From the NCBI RefSeq assembly GCF_019857225.1, contig NZ_JAFJSY010000039.1:1-64000 (forward strand): a stretch of DNA of 64,000 bases. Direction: 5' to 3'. The first letter of the stretch is position 1; the number at the start of each line of letters is the position of its first letter. The position numbers and the translations under genes are program-made. Of the stretch, positions 1 to 11,991 are shown piece after piece. This DNA comes from Streptomyces plumbidurans (GTDB lineage: Bacteria; Actinomycetota; Actinomycetes; Streptomycetales; Streptomycetaceae). Below the pieces are notes generated by a model. That model saw only the letters and a program-made list of their open reading frames with translations, was not told the origin of the DNA and ran no database searches.

Positions 1-833
1 TCCGCTACCTCCTCTCCCTCCTCCCGCAGAACAACCGGGAGGCACCACCCACCGCCGACGGCGGCGACCCGGCGGCGCGGCGCACCGAGGCCCTGACGGA
101 GCTGGTCCCGGCGGACGGCAACCGGCCCTACGACATGCGCCGGGTGATCGAGGAGATCGTCGACAACGGCGAGTACCTGGAGATCCACGAACGCTGGTCG
201 CCCAATGTGCTGTGCGCCCTGGCCCGGCTCGACGGCCACGTCGTCGGACTGATCGCCAACCAGCCCCAGTCCCTTGCGGGTGTGCTGGACATCGGGGCGA
301 GCGAGAAGGCGGCCCGCTTCGTGCAGTTCTGCGACTCCTTCAACATCCCGCTGGTCACCCTGGTCGACGTACCGGGCTTCCTGCCGGGCGTCGACCAGGA
401 GCACGGCGGCATCATCCGCCACGGCGCGAAGCTCCTCTACGCCTACTGCAACGCGACCGTGCCCCGCATCTCACTGATCCTGCGCAAGGCCTACGGCGGC
501 GCCTACATCGTCATGGACTCCCAGTCCATCGGCGCCGACCTCACCCTCGCCTGGCCCACCAACGAGATCGCGGTGATGGGCGCGGAGGGCGCCGCCAACG
601 TCATCTTCCGCCGCGAGATCGCCGCCTCGGACGACCCGGAGACGGTCCGCGCCCAGAAGATCAAGGAGTACAGGACGGAGCTGATGCACCCCTACTACGC
701 GGCCGAGCGCGGCCTGGTCGACGACGTGATCGACCCCGCCGAGACGCGGGCGGTGCTGGCTTCGGCCCTGGCGATGCTCCGCACCAAGCACGCGGACCTT
801 CCGGCCCGCAAGCACGGCAACCAGCCCCAGTGA
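1..833 (+). CDS. Acyl-CoA carboxylase beta (carboxyltransferase) subunit, 3' part
   Basis: Partial gene; its start lies left of the window and the reading frame begins at base 3. The 276 visible residues are the C-terminal half of a biotin-dependent carboxyltransferase of the PccB/AccB family, which moves CO2 from carboxybiotin to acetyl- or propionyl-CoA to give malonyl- or methylmalonyl-CoA. The carboxyltransferase hallmarks are present: VDVPGFLPG followed by EHGGIIRHGAKLLYAY, then ILRKAYGGAYIVM and WPTNEIAVMGAEGAANVIF near the acyl-CoA pocket. The epsilon-subunit gene follows after 32 bases, as in other actinobacterial carboxylase operons. Whether the enzyme prefers acetyl- or propionyl-CoA cannot be read from this part. 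Confidence 0.95.
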   Translation, partial: RYLLSLLPQNNREAPPTADGGDPAARRTEALTELVPADGNRPYDMRRVIEEIVDNGEYLEIHERWSPNVLCALARLDGHVVGLIANQPQSLAGVLDIGASEKAARFVQFCDSFNIPLVTLVDVPGFLPGVDQEHGGIIRHGAKLLYAYCNATVPRISLILRKAYGGAYIVMDSQSIGADLTLAWPTNEIAVMGAEGAANVIFRREIAASDDPETVRAQKIKEYRTELMHPYYAAERGLVDDVIDPAETRAVLASALAMLRTKHADLPARKHGNQPQ

Positions 834-865
834 CCGCACCGGCAGTCCACCGCGAAGGAGACCGT

Positions 866-1054
866 ATGCCCCTGTCCGACGAACCACTGTTCCGCGTGGT
901 GCGCGGCACACCCACCGAGTCCGAACTCGCCGCCCTCGCCGTCGTCCTCCTGGCCCTCAACACCCCGGAACCGATGCCCGCCCCGGTCACCCCCCTGGCG
1001 GCCTGGCGCCGCCCGTCCTACACCCACCCGACCAGTTGGCAGGAGGCGGCATGA
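866..1054 (+). CDS. Acyl-CoA carboxylase epsilon subunit
   Basis: A 62-residue protein with the pattern of the small epsilon subunits found only in actinobacterial acyl-CoA carboxylases. It begins FRVVRGTPTESELAALAVVL and ends in a short segment with WRRPSYTHP. These subunits bind the beta subunit and stabilise or activate the holoenzyme. An AAGGAG ribosome-binding site sits six bases before the ATG. It directly follows the beta-subunit gene and must be co-transcribed with it. The length is typical for the family. Confidence 0.9.
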   Translation: MPLSDEPLFRVVRGTPTESELAALAVVLLALNTPEPMPAPVTPLAAWRRPSYTHPTSWQEAA

Positions 1055-1128
1055 GCACCGGGGCGAGCGGGGCCGGGGGGACCGGCGTGAGGGGCGGGAC
1101 CGGGCTGAGTAGTTGAGGAGCTGAGGGG

Positions 1129-2112
1129 CTAACGCCGGCTGCGTGCGGCGCGGGCGATCGTGACGACCGCCTTCTCCAGGGCGTACTCGGGATCGTCCCC
1201 GCCGCCCTTCACCCCGGCGTCGGCGTCGGCCACCGCGCGCAGCGCGACCGACACTCCGTCCGGTGTCCAGCCCCGCATCTGCTGGCGCACCCGGTCGATC
1301 TTCCACGGGGGCATGCCCAGCTCCCGCGCCAGATCGGCCGGGCGCCCGCCGCGCGCGGACGAGAGCTTGCCGATCGCCCGCACACCCTGCGCGAGCGCAC
1401 TGGTGATCAGCACGGGCGCGACGCCGGTCGACAGGGCCCAGCGCAGGGCCTCCAGTGCCTCGGCCGCCCGCCCTTCCACGGCCCGGTCGGCGACGGTGAA
1501 GCTGGAGGCCTCGGCCCGCCCGGTGTAGTACCGCCCGACGACCGCCTCGTCGATGGTCCCCTCCACGTCGGCGACCAGCTGCGAGACGGCGGACGCAAGC
1601 TCCCGCAGATCGCTCCCGATGGAGTCGACGAGTGCCTGGCAGGCCTCGGCCGTTGCCGACCGCCCGGCCGCCCTGAACTCACCGCGCACGAAGGCCAGCC
1701 GGTCGGCCGGCTTGGTCATCTTCGGACAGGCCACCTCCCGCGCACCGGCCTTGCGGGCGGCGTCGAGCAGCCCCTTGCCCTTGGCTCCGCCCGCGTGCAG
1801 CAGCACGAGGGTGATCTCCTCGGCGGGCGCCCCGAGATACGCCTTCACGTCCTTGACCGTGTCGGCCGAGAGATCCTGCGCGTTGCGCACGACCACGACC
1901 TTGCGCTCGGCGAAGAGCGAGGGACTGGTCAGCTCGGCGAGCGTGCCGGGCTGCAACTGGTCCGAAGCCAGGTCCCGCACATCCGTGTCGGCGTCGGCAG
2001 CCCGGGCAGCAGCCACCACCTCCCGCACAGCACGATCAAGCAGAAGCTCCTCCTGGCCCACGGCAAGCGTCACCGGGGCGAGAGGATCGTCATTCGAAGT
2101 CTTCCTGGCCAT
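1129..2112 (-). CDS. holA: DNA polymerase III delta subunit
   Basis: The 327-residue product (starting MARKTSNDDP) is HolA, the clamp-loader subunit that opens the sliding clamp. Features seen are LAVGQEELLLDRAVREVV at the N terminus, SPSLFAERKVVVVRNAQDL in the AAA+-like core, and a C-terminal collar with LARELGMPPWKIDRVRQQM and ALEKAVVTIARA. Delta subunits have no functional Walker A, consistent with what is seen. An in-frame ATG four codons upstream (MLGA) is an alternative start; anything further upstream runs through a dispersed intergenic repeat and is not coding. The gene converges on the carboxylase operon. Confidence 0.93.
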   Translation of the reverse strand: MARKTSNDDPLAPVTLAVGQEELLLDRAVREVVAAARAADADTDVRDLASDQLQPGTLAELTSPSLFAERKVVVVRNAQDLSADTVKDVKAYLGAPAEEITLVLLHAGGAKGKGLLDAARKAGAREVACPKMTKPADRLAFVRGEFRAAGRSATAEACQALVDSIGSDLRELASAVSQLVADVEGTIDEAVVGRYYTGRAEASSFTVADRAVEGRAAEALEALRWALSTGVAPVLITSALAQGVRAIGKLSSARGGRPADLARELGMPPWKIDRVRQQMRGWTPDGVSVALRAVADADAGVKGGGDDPEYALEKAVVTIARAARSRR

Positions 2113-2166
2113 CGCGCCCAGCATGTCACGCAGCACTGACAACGCAACGTCCACGGCCGCACCGCA

Positions 2167-2196
2167 AGGGGCGCGGGGAACTGCGCGCCCAGCCAC
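2167..2196. repeat. Dispersed Streptomyces-type intergenic repeat, copy 1
   Basis: The core AGGGGCGCGGGGAACTGCGC recurs exactly at 21619-21638 in this window. It lies in the gap between holA and the next gene upstream. The motif resembles a short repeat I recall as common between Streptomyces genes. It contains a GCGC-rich inverted element and may act at the RNA level as a hairpin. Confidence 0.55.
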
Positions 2197-2285
2197 ACCC
2201 GACCCGCAGCCGCCACTGAACGGGCAGGCCCAAGGCGAACCGGCGGCACACGCTGACCCGGCGGAACCGGCGGAATTGCCAAAAC

Positions 2286-2540
2286 CTACGGCTCCTCGCG
2301 CCAGCCCTCCCACTCCCCCGCAAAAGCATCCAGCTCCCCGGGATCCAACCGCCCCGCCTCATCCCGCAGAACAACCAACCACTGCGCGTCCTCGGCATCG
2401 TCCTCCCCGGCCAGGGCATCCCGCACCAGCTGCGGCTCCTCCATGACCCCGAACCGCTCCCCGAGCTCCTGAGCCACCTCCTCGGCGGCATCCCGGTCGG
2501 GCAGCACCAGCACATGTCTCACATCACTCACACCGGCCAT
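2286..2540 (-). CDS. Conserved hypothetical protein (84 aa)
   Basis: Small acidic protein beginning MAGVSDVRHVLVLPDRDAAEEVAQELGERFG and ending in EWEGWREEP. It shows a beta-alpha-beta pattern and no known catalytic motif, signal or membrane segment. The segment DRDAAEEVAQELGERF looks like an ACT-like or ferredoxin-like helix. It lies between the N-acetyltransferase gene and holA on the same strand. Codon use fits Streptomyces coding DNA. Function not recognised. Confidence 0.7.
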   Translation of the reverse strand: MAGVSDVRHVLVLPDRDAAEEVAQELGERFGVMEEPQLVRDALAGEDDAEDAQWLVVLRDEAGRLDPGELDAFAGEWEGWREEP

Positions 2541-2615
2541 TGTCCGACAGACGCGCAGGGCACCGCACAGGTCGCTGCACAGGCCAATGCACAGTCACCC
2601 CTCGCGAACGGACAG

Positions 2616-3407
2616 TCACCCCTTGCGAACGGTCGGCACCGACCCCAGCTCGATCCCGAACCGCTCCCGGTACACCCCGAGCACCTCCTCGTCCGATCCC
2701 AACTCCCGCTCCTCCCGCACCCCATCGGCACCGGTGCTCTTGAAGGTGCGCCCGCTGAGCGTGATCCTCCCGCCGTCCTCCGTCACCCGTGAGCACACCA
2801 GCGACCGCACGAAGTGCGACCTGGGCGAGGTGCTGTGCCACCACGCCCCGGCCACGAAGTCACCGAGCTCACGGGGCCGCACCTCCAGCCGGTACTGCGG
2901 CCTGCCGTCGAACAGCACATCCAGGTCGGGCCCGGCCTCGACGATCCGGAACACACCGGCCGGGTCCTTCTGCTCCCCCCTCTCCGCGAACGCCAGCGGA
3001 TAGTGGCTGTGCGCCCCGAAGCCCACGTCCGCCAGCCACTCGGCCCCGTCCGCCGTCCGCACCCGCAGCGCGAGATGGTCGTACGGGATCCCTAGGCGCC
3101 CCTCGTCCCCGTGCACCCGCGCCGCGAGCAGCGTGACCCCGAACCCGAGCTCTTTGAGCAACGCCCCGAACGCACCGTTGAGTTCGTAGCAGAACCCTCC
3201 CCGCCGCGCCCCCACCACCTTCTCCACCAGCCGGTCCTCCTCCAGCACGATCTCCTCGCCGAGGTGCACCGACAGGTTCTCGAAGGGCACGGTCCGCAGA
3301 TGGCGCAGCTGCAGCTCGCGCAGCACCTCGGCGGTGGGAGTGGTGGGCCGGTCCGCAGGCCCGATCCCCAGGCGGCTGAGGTAGGCGTCGGCCTGTTCGA
3401 TGTCCAT
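2616..3407 (-). CDS. nat: Arylamine N-acetyltransferase
   Basis: The 263-residue protein belongs to the NAT family, which transfers acetyl (or longer acyl) groups from CoA to arylamines and hydrazines. The Cys-His-Asp triad is intact: Cys73 in RRGGFCYELN, His111 in PYDHLALRV and Asp127 in WLADVGFG. The family N terminus LRHLRTVPFENLSVHLG is also present. I chose the ATG at MDIEQADAYL because it follows four bases after the stop of comEC, and the upstream in-frame sequence is only the 3' end of comEC in another frame. Streptomyces homologues may act in xenobiotic detoxification or in aryl-amide formation for secondary metabolites; nothing nearby decides this. Confidence 0.94.
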   Translation of the reverse strand: MDIEQADAYLSRLGIGPADRPTTPTAEVLRELQLRHLRTVPFENLSVHLGEEIVLEEDRLVEKVVGARRGGFCYELNGAFGALLKELGFGVTLLAARVHGDEGRLGIPYDHLALRVRTADGAEWLADVGFGAHSHYPLAFAERGEQKDPAGVFRIVEAGPDLDVLFDGRPQYRLEVRPRELGDFVAGAWWHSTSPRSHFVRSLVCSRVTEDGGRITLSGRTFKSTGADGVREERELGSDEEVLGVYRERFGIELGSVPTVRKG

Positions 3408-3411
3408 GCCC

Positions 3412-6036
3412 TCAGTCTGTCGCCACCCGCAACCCCCCGCCCGCCCCCGCGACCGCGAGCGCCCCGTCCTGGTCCGTCCGCAGCACCACCGCACCCTCGG
3501 CCCGCAGCGCCGCGACCGTGCTGGGAGCGGGATGGCCGTACAGGTTGTGCTCACCACAGCTGATGAGCGCCAGCCGTGGCGCCACCCTGCGTATCAGCTC
3601 CGGGTCCTGGTACGCCGAGCCGTGATGCGCCACCTTGAGCACGTCCACGCCACCCAGCAGTGCCCCTTGCGGTGACCTCAACAGGGCCTGCTGAGCCGGG
3701 GGTTCGAGATCCCCGAGCAGCAGCAGGCGGAGCCCGGCGGTCCTGACCAGCAGGGCGACGCTCGCGTCGTTCGGCCCGTCCGGATCCGGTGCCGGGCGCG
3801 GCGGCGGCCACAGCACCCGCCAGGACAGCGAACCAGTGCGCCGCTCCTCCCCAGCCGTGGCCACGGTCAGCGGAATGTGCCGGGCCGCGGCCTCCCTGCG
3901 GACCGACGCCACCTGGTCCGCCGGCTCCTCGAAGCTTGTCGTCTCGATCGCCCCCACCGAACGCCCCCGCAGCACACCGGGCAGCCCGGCCACATGATCG
4001 GCGTGGAAGTGGGTCAGCACGACGAGCGGGATGCGGGTGATGCCGAGCGTGCGCAGACAGTGGTCGACGAGCGTCGGATCGGGCCCGGCGTCCACCACGA
4101 CGCCACTGCCGTCCCCCGCCGCGAGCACCGTCGCGTCGCCCTGCCCCACATCGCACACCGCGAACCGCCATCCCGGAGGCGGCCACCCCGTGATCACCCT
4201 GGTCAGGGGCGGCGGCTGCACGACGACGAGCACGAGCAGCGCCCCGCAGGCCGCGCACAGCCAGGGATGTCTCAGCAGCCGTCGGCCGACCAGCAGGACG
4301 GCCGCCGTGGCCAGGGCGAGCAGGGCCGCCCCGCTCCAGCTGCCCGGCCAGTCCACTCCCCCGCCCGGCAGCGCGGCCCCGGTGCGGGCGATGTCCGCGA
4401 TCCAGGAGGCGGGCCAACTCGCGCACCAGGCAAGCGCCTTGGCCGCCGGCATCAGCACCGGGGCCGTCGCAAGCGCCGCGAATCCCAGCACCGTGGCAGG
4501 CGCCACCGCGACCTCCGCGAGCAGATTGCACGGCACCGCCACCAGACTCACCCGCGCCGACAGCACGGCGACGACCGGCGCGCACAACACCTGCGCTGCC
4601 GCCGCCGCGGCCAGCCCCTCGGCGAGCCTCGGCGGAACCCGGCGCCGCCGCAGCGCCTCGCTCCAGCGCGGAGCAACCGTGAGCAGGGCGCCGGTGGCCA
4701 GTACGGAGAGCAGGAAGCCGTAACTCCGCGACAGCCAGGGGTCGTAGAGCACGAGCAGCAGCACCGCCGCCGCCAGCGCCGGGATCAGCGACCTGCGGCG
4801 TCCGGTTGCCAGGGCCAGCAGCACGACGCTCCCGCAGGCCGCCGCCCGCAGCACACTCGGATCCGGTCGGCACACCACCACGAACCCGAGCGTCAGCGCC
4901 CCGCCGAGCACCGCGGTCGTCCGCAGCGGAATGCCGAGCCGCGGTGCGAGCCCCCGCCGCTCCGCCCGCTGGGCCGTGCCCGGCGGTCCGAGGAGCAGGG
5001 CGAGGATGATCGTGAGGTTGCTGCCGGACACCGCGAGCAGATGCGTGAGGTCGGTCTCCTTGAAGGCCTCGTCCAGCTCCGGGGTGATCCGCGAGGTGTC
5101 CCCGACGACCAGTCCCGGCAGCAGCGCCCGCGCGTCGCCCGGCAACCCGTCGGTCGCCTCCCGCAGCCCGGCCCGCAGCCGCCCCGCGAACCGCTGCACC
5201 CCCGAAGGACCGGTCACCACCTCCGGCGGCCCGTGCCCCCGTACCCGCAGCACCCCCGCGATCCGGTCACCCCCGACCGCGGCGGGCGCCGACCTGGCCC
5301 TGATCCGCACGTGGGTGGAGGGCAGCAGGTCGAGCCAGGGCGAGCGTGATCCCGAAGCGGGGGCCCGCCCATCGCCCGCCTCCGCCCCCTTCCCCGCCCC
5401 CGTCTTCCCCTCCGCCTCCGCCACCGAACCGGACCCATCCGCTCCCCCCTCCGAACCAGGCCCGCCCGCTCGCGCATCCACGATCACCAGCACCGGCGTA
5501 CGCGTGACCACCGCCGTCCCGTCCGCCTTCTCCACCCGCCGTACCTCCGCGTCCATCACCACGGAGGCCGGCACCGCGTGGTCCCCTCTGATCCGGGGCC
5601 GGGTGAGCCGGGGGTCGGAGGTGATCTCGACCTCGGCAATCACCATGGCGTACTGCCGCGCCAGTTGGGGCACGGGTCCGCGCCTTACATCGGCTCCGTG
5701 CAGTCCGGCGGAGACGGCGGCCCCGGCGACGCAGAGCAGCACGGCGGCGGCAGAGACCCGCGGCCACCGCCCTGGGCCACCGGGCACACCCAGGAGCACC
5801 CCTCGTCGGCGCACCGCCAGCAGCACCGCAGCCGCGGCCGTGCACACCACCGCGACACCCGTGACCCACCCCGGCGTCGCGCCCAGCGTCGCCGCGGCCG
5901 TCGCCCAGGCCGCGAGCGCGGGCGGTACCAGACGCAGATCCGTCGGCCCCTCCTGCCGTGGGTGCGCCGCGCCGAGCCGTCCCGCGGCCGCGGCATGGAC
6001 GGCCTGGCGAGCCGGAGGAGCGGGAGCGCGCCTCAT
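3412..6036 (-). CDS. comEC: ComEC/Rec2-family membrane protein with C-terminal metallo-beta-lactamase domain
   Basis: The 874-residue integral membrane protein has the ComEC layout. An N-terminal pair of membrane segments and an extracytoplasmic region with a Gly/Ser/Glu-rich low-complexity insert at about residues 185-225 come first. The competence domain follows (DLTHLLAVSGSNLTIILALL), then several membrane helices, and a C-terminal metallo-beta-lactamase fold with HFHADHVAG near residue 677. In competent bacteria ComEC forms the channel that takes up single-stranded DNA. The start codon overlaps the stop of comEA (ATGA), so translation is coupled. Natural transformation is not established for Streptomyces, so the present role is uncertain. 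Confidence 0.93.
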   Translation of the reverse strand: MRRAPAPPARQAVHAAAAGRLGAAHPRQEGPTDLRLVPPALAAWATAAATLGATPGWVTGVAVVCTAAAAVLLAVRRRGVLLGVPGGPGRWPRVSAAAVLLCVAGAAVSAGLHGADVRRGPVPQLARQYAMVIAEVEITSDPRLTRPRIRGDHAVPASVVMDAEVRRVEKADGTAVVTRTPVLVIVDARAGGPGSEGGADGSGSVAEAEGKTGAGKGAEAGDGRAPASGSRSPWLDLLPSTHVRIRARSAPAAVGGDRIAGVLRVRGHGPPEVVTGPSGVQRFAGRLRAGLREATDGLPGDARALLPGLVVGDTSRITPELDEAFKETDLTHLLAVSGSNLTIILALLLGPPGTAQRAERRGLAPRLGIPLRTTAVLGGALTLGFVVVCRPDPSVLRAAACGSVVLLALATGRRRSLIPALAAAVLLLVLYDPWLSRSYGFLLSVLATGALLTVAPRWSEALRRRRVPPRLAEGLAAAAAAQVLCAPVVAVLSARVSLVAVPCNLLAEVAVAPATVLGFAALATAPVLMPAAKALAWCASWPASWIADIARTGAALPGGGVDWPGSWSGAALLALATAAVLLVGRRLLRHPWLCAACGALLVLVVVQPPPLTRVITGWPPPGWRFAVCDVGQGDATVLAAGDGSGVVVDAGPDPTLVDHCLRTLGITRIPLVVLTHFHADHVAGLPGVLRGRSVGAIETTSFEEPADQVASVRREAAARHIPLTVATAGEERRTGSLSWRVLWPPPRPAPDPDGPNDASVALLVRTAGLRLLLLGDLEPPAQQALLRSPQGALLGGVDVLKVAHHGSAYQDPELIRRVAPRLALISCGEHNLYGHPAPSTVAALRAEGAVVLRTDQDGALAVAGAGGGLRVATD

Positions 6037-7130
6037 GGCCGTACGAGATCGCGGAGATCGGCGAAGCGGCGGTCGCCGATGCCGTTGACGTCGCGCAGCT
6101 CGTCCACCGAGCGGAAGCCGCCGTGCCGCGTGCGGTAGTCGACGATGTGCTGGGCGAGCACGGGGCCGACGCCGGGCAGGGTGTCGAGCTGGTCCACGGT
6201 GGCGGTGCTGAGCGAGACCGGGGCCGCGGGCGCACCTCCCGCCGCCGTACCGGACGAGCCGCCGGCGGCCGCGGCAGGCGCCGGAGCCGCGGGGGCGCCG
6301 ACGATCACCTGCTCCCCGTCCACGAGGAAACGGGCCCTGTTCAGCCCGTCCAGTTTCGTGCCGGGACGCACCCCTCCGGCCGCGCGCAGCGCGTCGACGA
6401 CACGCGACCCGGCGGGCAGCCGGTGGATCCCGGGCTCACGAACCTTGCCCGAGACGTCCACGACGATCTCGGCCCCGGCCGAGCGCGGGGCACCGGGCGC
6501 CCCGGTCGGACCGTCCGGCTCGGACGCACCGCTCCCCTTCCGTTCCCCGAACGGGGTTGCCGCCCGCACCACTTCGGGCGCCCGCACGGACTGTGTCCGC
6601 CCGGTCCAGAAGTGCTGGACGGCGAAGACGGCGGCGACGACGAGCAGCACCGAGAGCGCGAGAACACTGCGCCGCTCCAGCCCGCACCGCGTCTGCAGCC
6701 ACAACGGCATCCGCTCCCGCAGAGCCAGCCCGGCCCGCGCCCGCCAGGCTCCGGAGGACGCGCGGAACCCCGACGCGGGCTGCCGCAGATCCGGCCGCCC
6801 ACACTCCTCAACACGAGGCGCCGACAACCCCGGCTCCTCGACAGGCCCCGGCTCCTGCTCAGCAGGATCCAAACCCCCCGGAGGCCCCGAATCCCCCGGA
6901 TCCCTCGGCGGCCCCGCCCCCGATTCCCGCCACTCCCGCCACTCCTGCCCCCGCCCCGGAAACAACAACTCCGCGCGCCTGCGGACCTCCTCGGCCGATC
7001 CATGCCGCCGCCGCCCGGCCCCGCCGTGGATCGGCAACCGCTGTCGACGGATCCGCCCATCGGTGGCGGGACCCCGCCCCGGCCCGCTGGAGACGGTCGC
7101 TGTACGTGGTGAGTGTGATCGAAGTGCCAT
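6033..7130 (-). CDS. comEA: ComEA-like DNA-binding protein
   Basis: The 365-residue protein has a long disordered Pro/Gly/Glu-rich N terminus and one membrane helix near residues 157-177 (SVLALSVLLVVAAVFAVQHF). A SLBB-like domain follows at about 222-277 (VDVSGKVREPGIHRLPAG). The C terminus has two helix-hairpin-helix motifs, LDTLPGVGPVLAQHIVDYR and LRDVNGIGDRRFADLRDLV. This is the ComEA plan: a membrane anchor presenting HhH motifs that bind double-stranded DNA. I started at the ATG encoding MALRSHSPRT; further upstream sequence is not conserved in style. It forms a two-gene operon with comEC. The cytoplasmic N-terminal extension of roughly 150 residues is long for the family. Confidence 0.9.
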   Translation of the reverse strand: MALRSHSPRTATVSSGPGRGPATDGRIRRQRLPIHGGAGRRRHGSAEEVRRRAELLFPGRGQEWREWRESGAGPPRDPGDSGPPGGLDPAEQEPGPVEEPGLSAPRVEECGRPDLRQPASGFRASSGAWRARAGLALRERMPLWLQTRCGLERRSVLALSVLLVVAAVFAVQHFWTGRTQSVRAPEVVRAATPFGERKGSGASEPDGPTGAPGAPRSAGAEIVVDVSGKVREPGIHRLPAGSRVVDALRAAGGVRPGTKLDGLNRARFLVDGEQVIVGAPAAPAPAAAAGGSSGTAAGGAPAAPVSLSTATVDQLDTLPGVGPVLAQHIVDYRTRHGGFRSVDELRDVNGIGDRRFADLRDLVRP

Positions 7131-7247
7131 GCGGCGAGGATCGGACAGATCACCGAACTCGCGATGATCTTGCTCAATTCCCGTGGACGGCCGGGCGGTT
7201 GTGGAAAACTCCCTCACCCGGACGGGCGGGGGCAGGCGCGCGGCAGG

Positions 7248-8093
7248 TCAGCGCGGCGAGACGACGACCCCGAGCAACCCGGGCCCGGTGTGCGCCCCGA
7301 TCACCGCTCCCACCTCGCTCACATGCAGATCCGCCACCCCGGTCACCCGCGTCCGCAACCGGTCCGCGAGGGCCGACGCCCGCTCGGGGGCGGCGAGATG
7401 GTGGACCGCGATGTCGACCGGCGCGCTGCCGGCACGGTCGGCCGCGATCTCTTCGAGGCGAGCGATCGCCCTGGACGCGGTGCGCACCTTCTCCAGGAGT
7501 TCGATCCGGCCGTCGTCCAGCTGCAGCAGCGGTTTCACGGCGAGCGCCGAGCCCAACAGGGCCTGGGCGGCGCCGATCCGGCCGCCGCGGCGCAAGTAGT
7601 CGAGGGTGTCGACGTAGAAGTAGGCGCATGTGCCGGAGGCCCGCTTCTCGGCGGCCGTGACGGCCTCGTCCACCGTGCCGCCCGACTCCGCCGCCTCCGC
7701 CGCGGCGAGCGCGCAGAACCCGAGGGCCATCGCGACCGTCCCGGTGTCCACCACCCGCACCGGCACCGGCGCCTCGCGCGCCGCCATGACCGCGGCGTCG
7801 TACGTGCCCGACAGCTCGGCCGACAGATGGAGGGAGACGATGCCGCTCGCGCCGGACTCGGCGACCTTGCGATAGGTCTCGGCGAACAGCTCGGGGCTCG
7901 GGCGCGAGGTGGTGACGGGACGCCGTTTCTGGAGGGCCTGGGCCAGCGACCGGGTCGAGATCTCGGTGCCCTCCTCCAGTGCCCGGTCACCGAGGACCAC
8001 CGTCAGGGGTACCGCTGTGATGCCGTGGCGCTCCATCGTCCGCGGCGGCAGGTAGGCCGTTGAATCGGTGACGATCGCGACATGGCGGGACAT
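7248..8093 (-). CDS. DegV family fatty-acid-binding protein
   Basis: The 281-residue protein starts with the DegV signature VAIVTDSTAYLP and continues with TTSRPSPELF and SLHLSAELSGTYD, the serine/threonine positions that hold the fatty-acid carboxylate in the DegV/FakB fold. The second domain carries YFYVDTLDYLRRGGRIG and KPLLQLDDGRIELLEKVRT, also typical. In other bacteria such proteins deliver fatty acids to the kinase FakA. No fakA homologue is visible here. It is transcribed in the same direction as comEA-comEC but separated by about 120 bases. Confidence 0.93.
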   Translation of the reverse strand: MSRHVAIVTDSTAYLPPRTMERHGITAVPLTVVLGDRALEEGTEISTRSLAQALQKRRPVTTSRPSPELFAETYRKVAESGASGIVSLHLSAELSGTYDAAVMAAREAPVPVRVVDTGTVAMALGFCALAAAEAAESGGTVDEAVTAAEKRASGTCAYFYVDTLDYLRRGGRIGAAQALLGSALAVKPLLQLDDGRIELLEKVRTASRAIARLEEIAADRAGSAPVDIAVHHLAAPERASALADRLRTRVTGVADLHVSEVGAVIGAHTGPGLLGVVVSPR

Positions 8094-8165
8094 GAGCTGG
8101 AGGTTACCTGCCGTAGCGGCCGGGCGGCAGCCCGGCCCCTCTCACCTGGTATGCCCTTGACCGGA

Positions 8166-8900
8166 TCAAGTAGTGCTCTCGGGGCGGGGCTTCTTCTGCC
8201 ATGGGTAGGCCGGGCGCTGTCCCGGTGGGGTGATGGCGGCCCGCGTCGGCTCCTCGGCCGTGGCCGACCGGGGTGTCTCCGGCCAGGTCTGCTGCGCCGT
8301 CGCCAGGTCGGCGGGCGGGGCGTCGGGCCACTGCGAGGGCGCGGCCGCGGGCTCCTCGCGCGTCCAGTGCCGCAGGGCGCCGGCCTCCACGTCTATCTGG
8401 GTGCTCAGGGCGTCCAGGTCGTCGTCGGCGAAGCGGTGCGCCCGGTCGCGTGCGGCCCAGCGCAGCGAGTCCGCGGAGTGCGTGATGCGCTCGGTGCGCT
8501 CGCGCAGGCCGGGCAGCCGCTCGGCGAGCGTTTTGCGGTCCGGCTCCGCCTCCAGGCGCTTGAGTTCGCCGTCCAGTTCGTGTCCGTGGGCGCTGAGGCG
8601 CTCGAAGAGGCCCACGGCTTCCTTGAGGGACTCGTCCTCGGGCACGCCCGCGTACAGCGCGTCCTGGGTCGCGCGCATCGACGTGCGCAGCTTCAGGCGC
8701 AGTTGGGCCAGCTCGCCCGCCGGTCCCGGCTGGGCGATGGACTTGGCGCGCAGGGTGTGGTCCTCGACCGTGCGGCGGGCCTGCGAGATGGTCCGGTCCA
8801 CGCCGCGCTTGGCGGCGCCCACCACCTTCACCGTGGCGTAGACCCCCAGGCCCAGGAAGAGCACGAAGAGCAGCGCGAACACTGCGATCACTGCTTCCAC
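8166..8900 (-). CDS. Membrane-anchored hypothetical protein with coiled-coil region
   Basis: The 244-residue product opens with one N-terminal membrane helix (VIAVFALLFVLFLGLGVYA). A long charged helical region follows (about residues 30-170, with HELDGELKRLEAEPDRKTLAERL and LRERTERITHSADSLRWAA), then a Pro/Ala-rich tail. I chose the GTG start because a GAGGAG ribosome-binding site lies six bases before it; an in-frame ATG nine codons upstream has no such site. The type is common downstream of leuS in Streptomyces in my memory, but no function is known to me. The cytoplasmic helical region suggests self-assembly or partner binding at the membrane. Confidence 0.78.
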   Translation of the reverse strand: MEAVIAVFALLFVLFLGLGVYATVKVVGAAKRGVDRTISQARRTVEDHTLRAKSIAQPGPAGELAQLRLKLRTSMRATQDALYAGVPEDESLKEAVGLFERLSAHGHELDGELKRLEAEPDRKTLAERLPGLRERTERITHSADSLRWAARDRAHRFADDDLDALSTQIDVEAGALRHWTREEPAAAPSQWPDAPPADLATAQQTWPETPRSATAEEPTRAAITPPGQRPAYPWQKKPRPESTT

Positions 8901-8956
8901 GTCGCTCCTCCTCGGCACCCGCGGCACGCCCGCGCCGCTCTTCCACGGTAAACGAG

Positions 8957-8999
8957 ACGGGCAGGTACGGAGTTCCAGAAGAACCCCGAACCTGCCCGT
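8957..8999 (-). terminator. Hairpin terminator downstream of leuS
   Basis: A 10-bp perfect stem (ACGGGCAGGT with ACCTGCCCGT) encloses a second small stem GTTC/GAAC. It lies between the leuS stop and the start of the next gene on the same strand. There is no clear U-tract, as is common for Streptomyces terminators. Confidence 0.7.
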
Positions 9000-9066
9000 A
9001 GGGGACTACCCGGATGCGCTCACGCCCCAGGCCGCCGGCGCCCGCGCTCCCGCCGACGCCATAGCC

Positions 9067-11937
<2,871 letters not shown>

Positions 11938-11991
11938 GGTCCTCAAAGCTCCATCGATCGTCTCTGCCGACTGCTGCGACTTCCCGGAAAT

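Noticed and set aside
1050-1115. A 21-codon ORF (MSTGASGAGG) directly after the epsilon-subunit gene with a GGAGG site
   Set aside because: Too short and Gly-rich; at most the remnant of a lost downstream gene.
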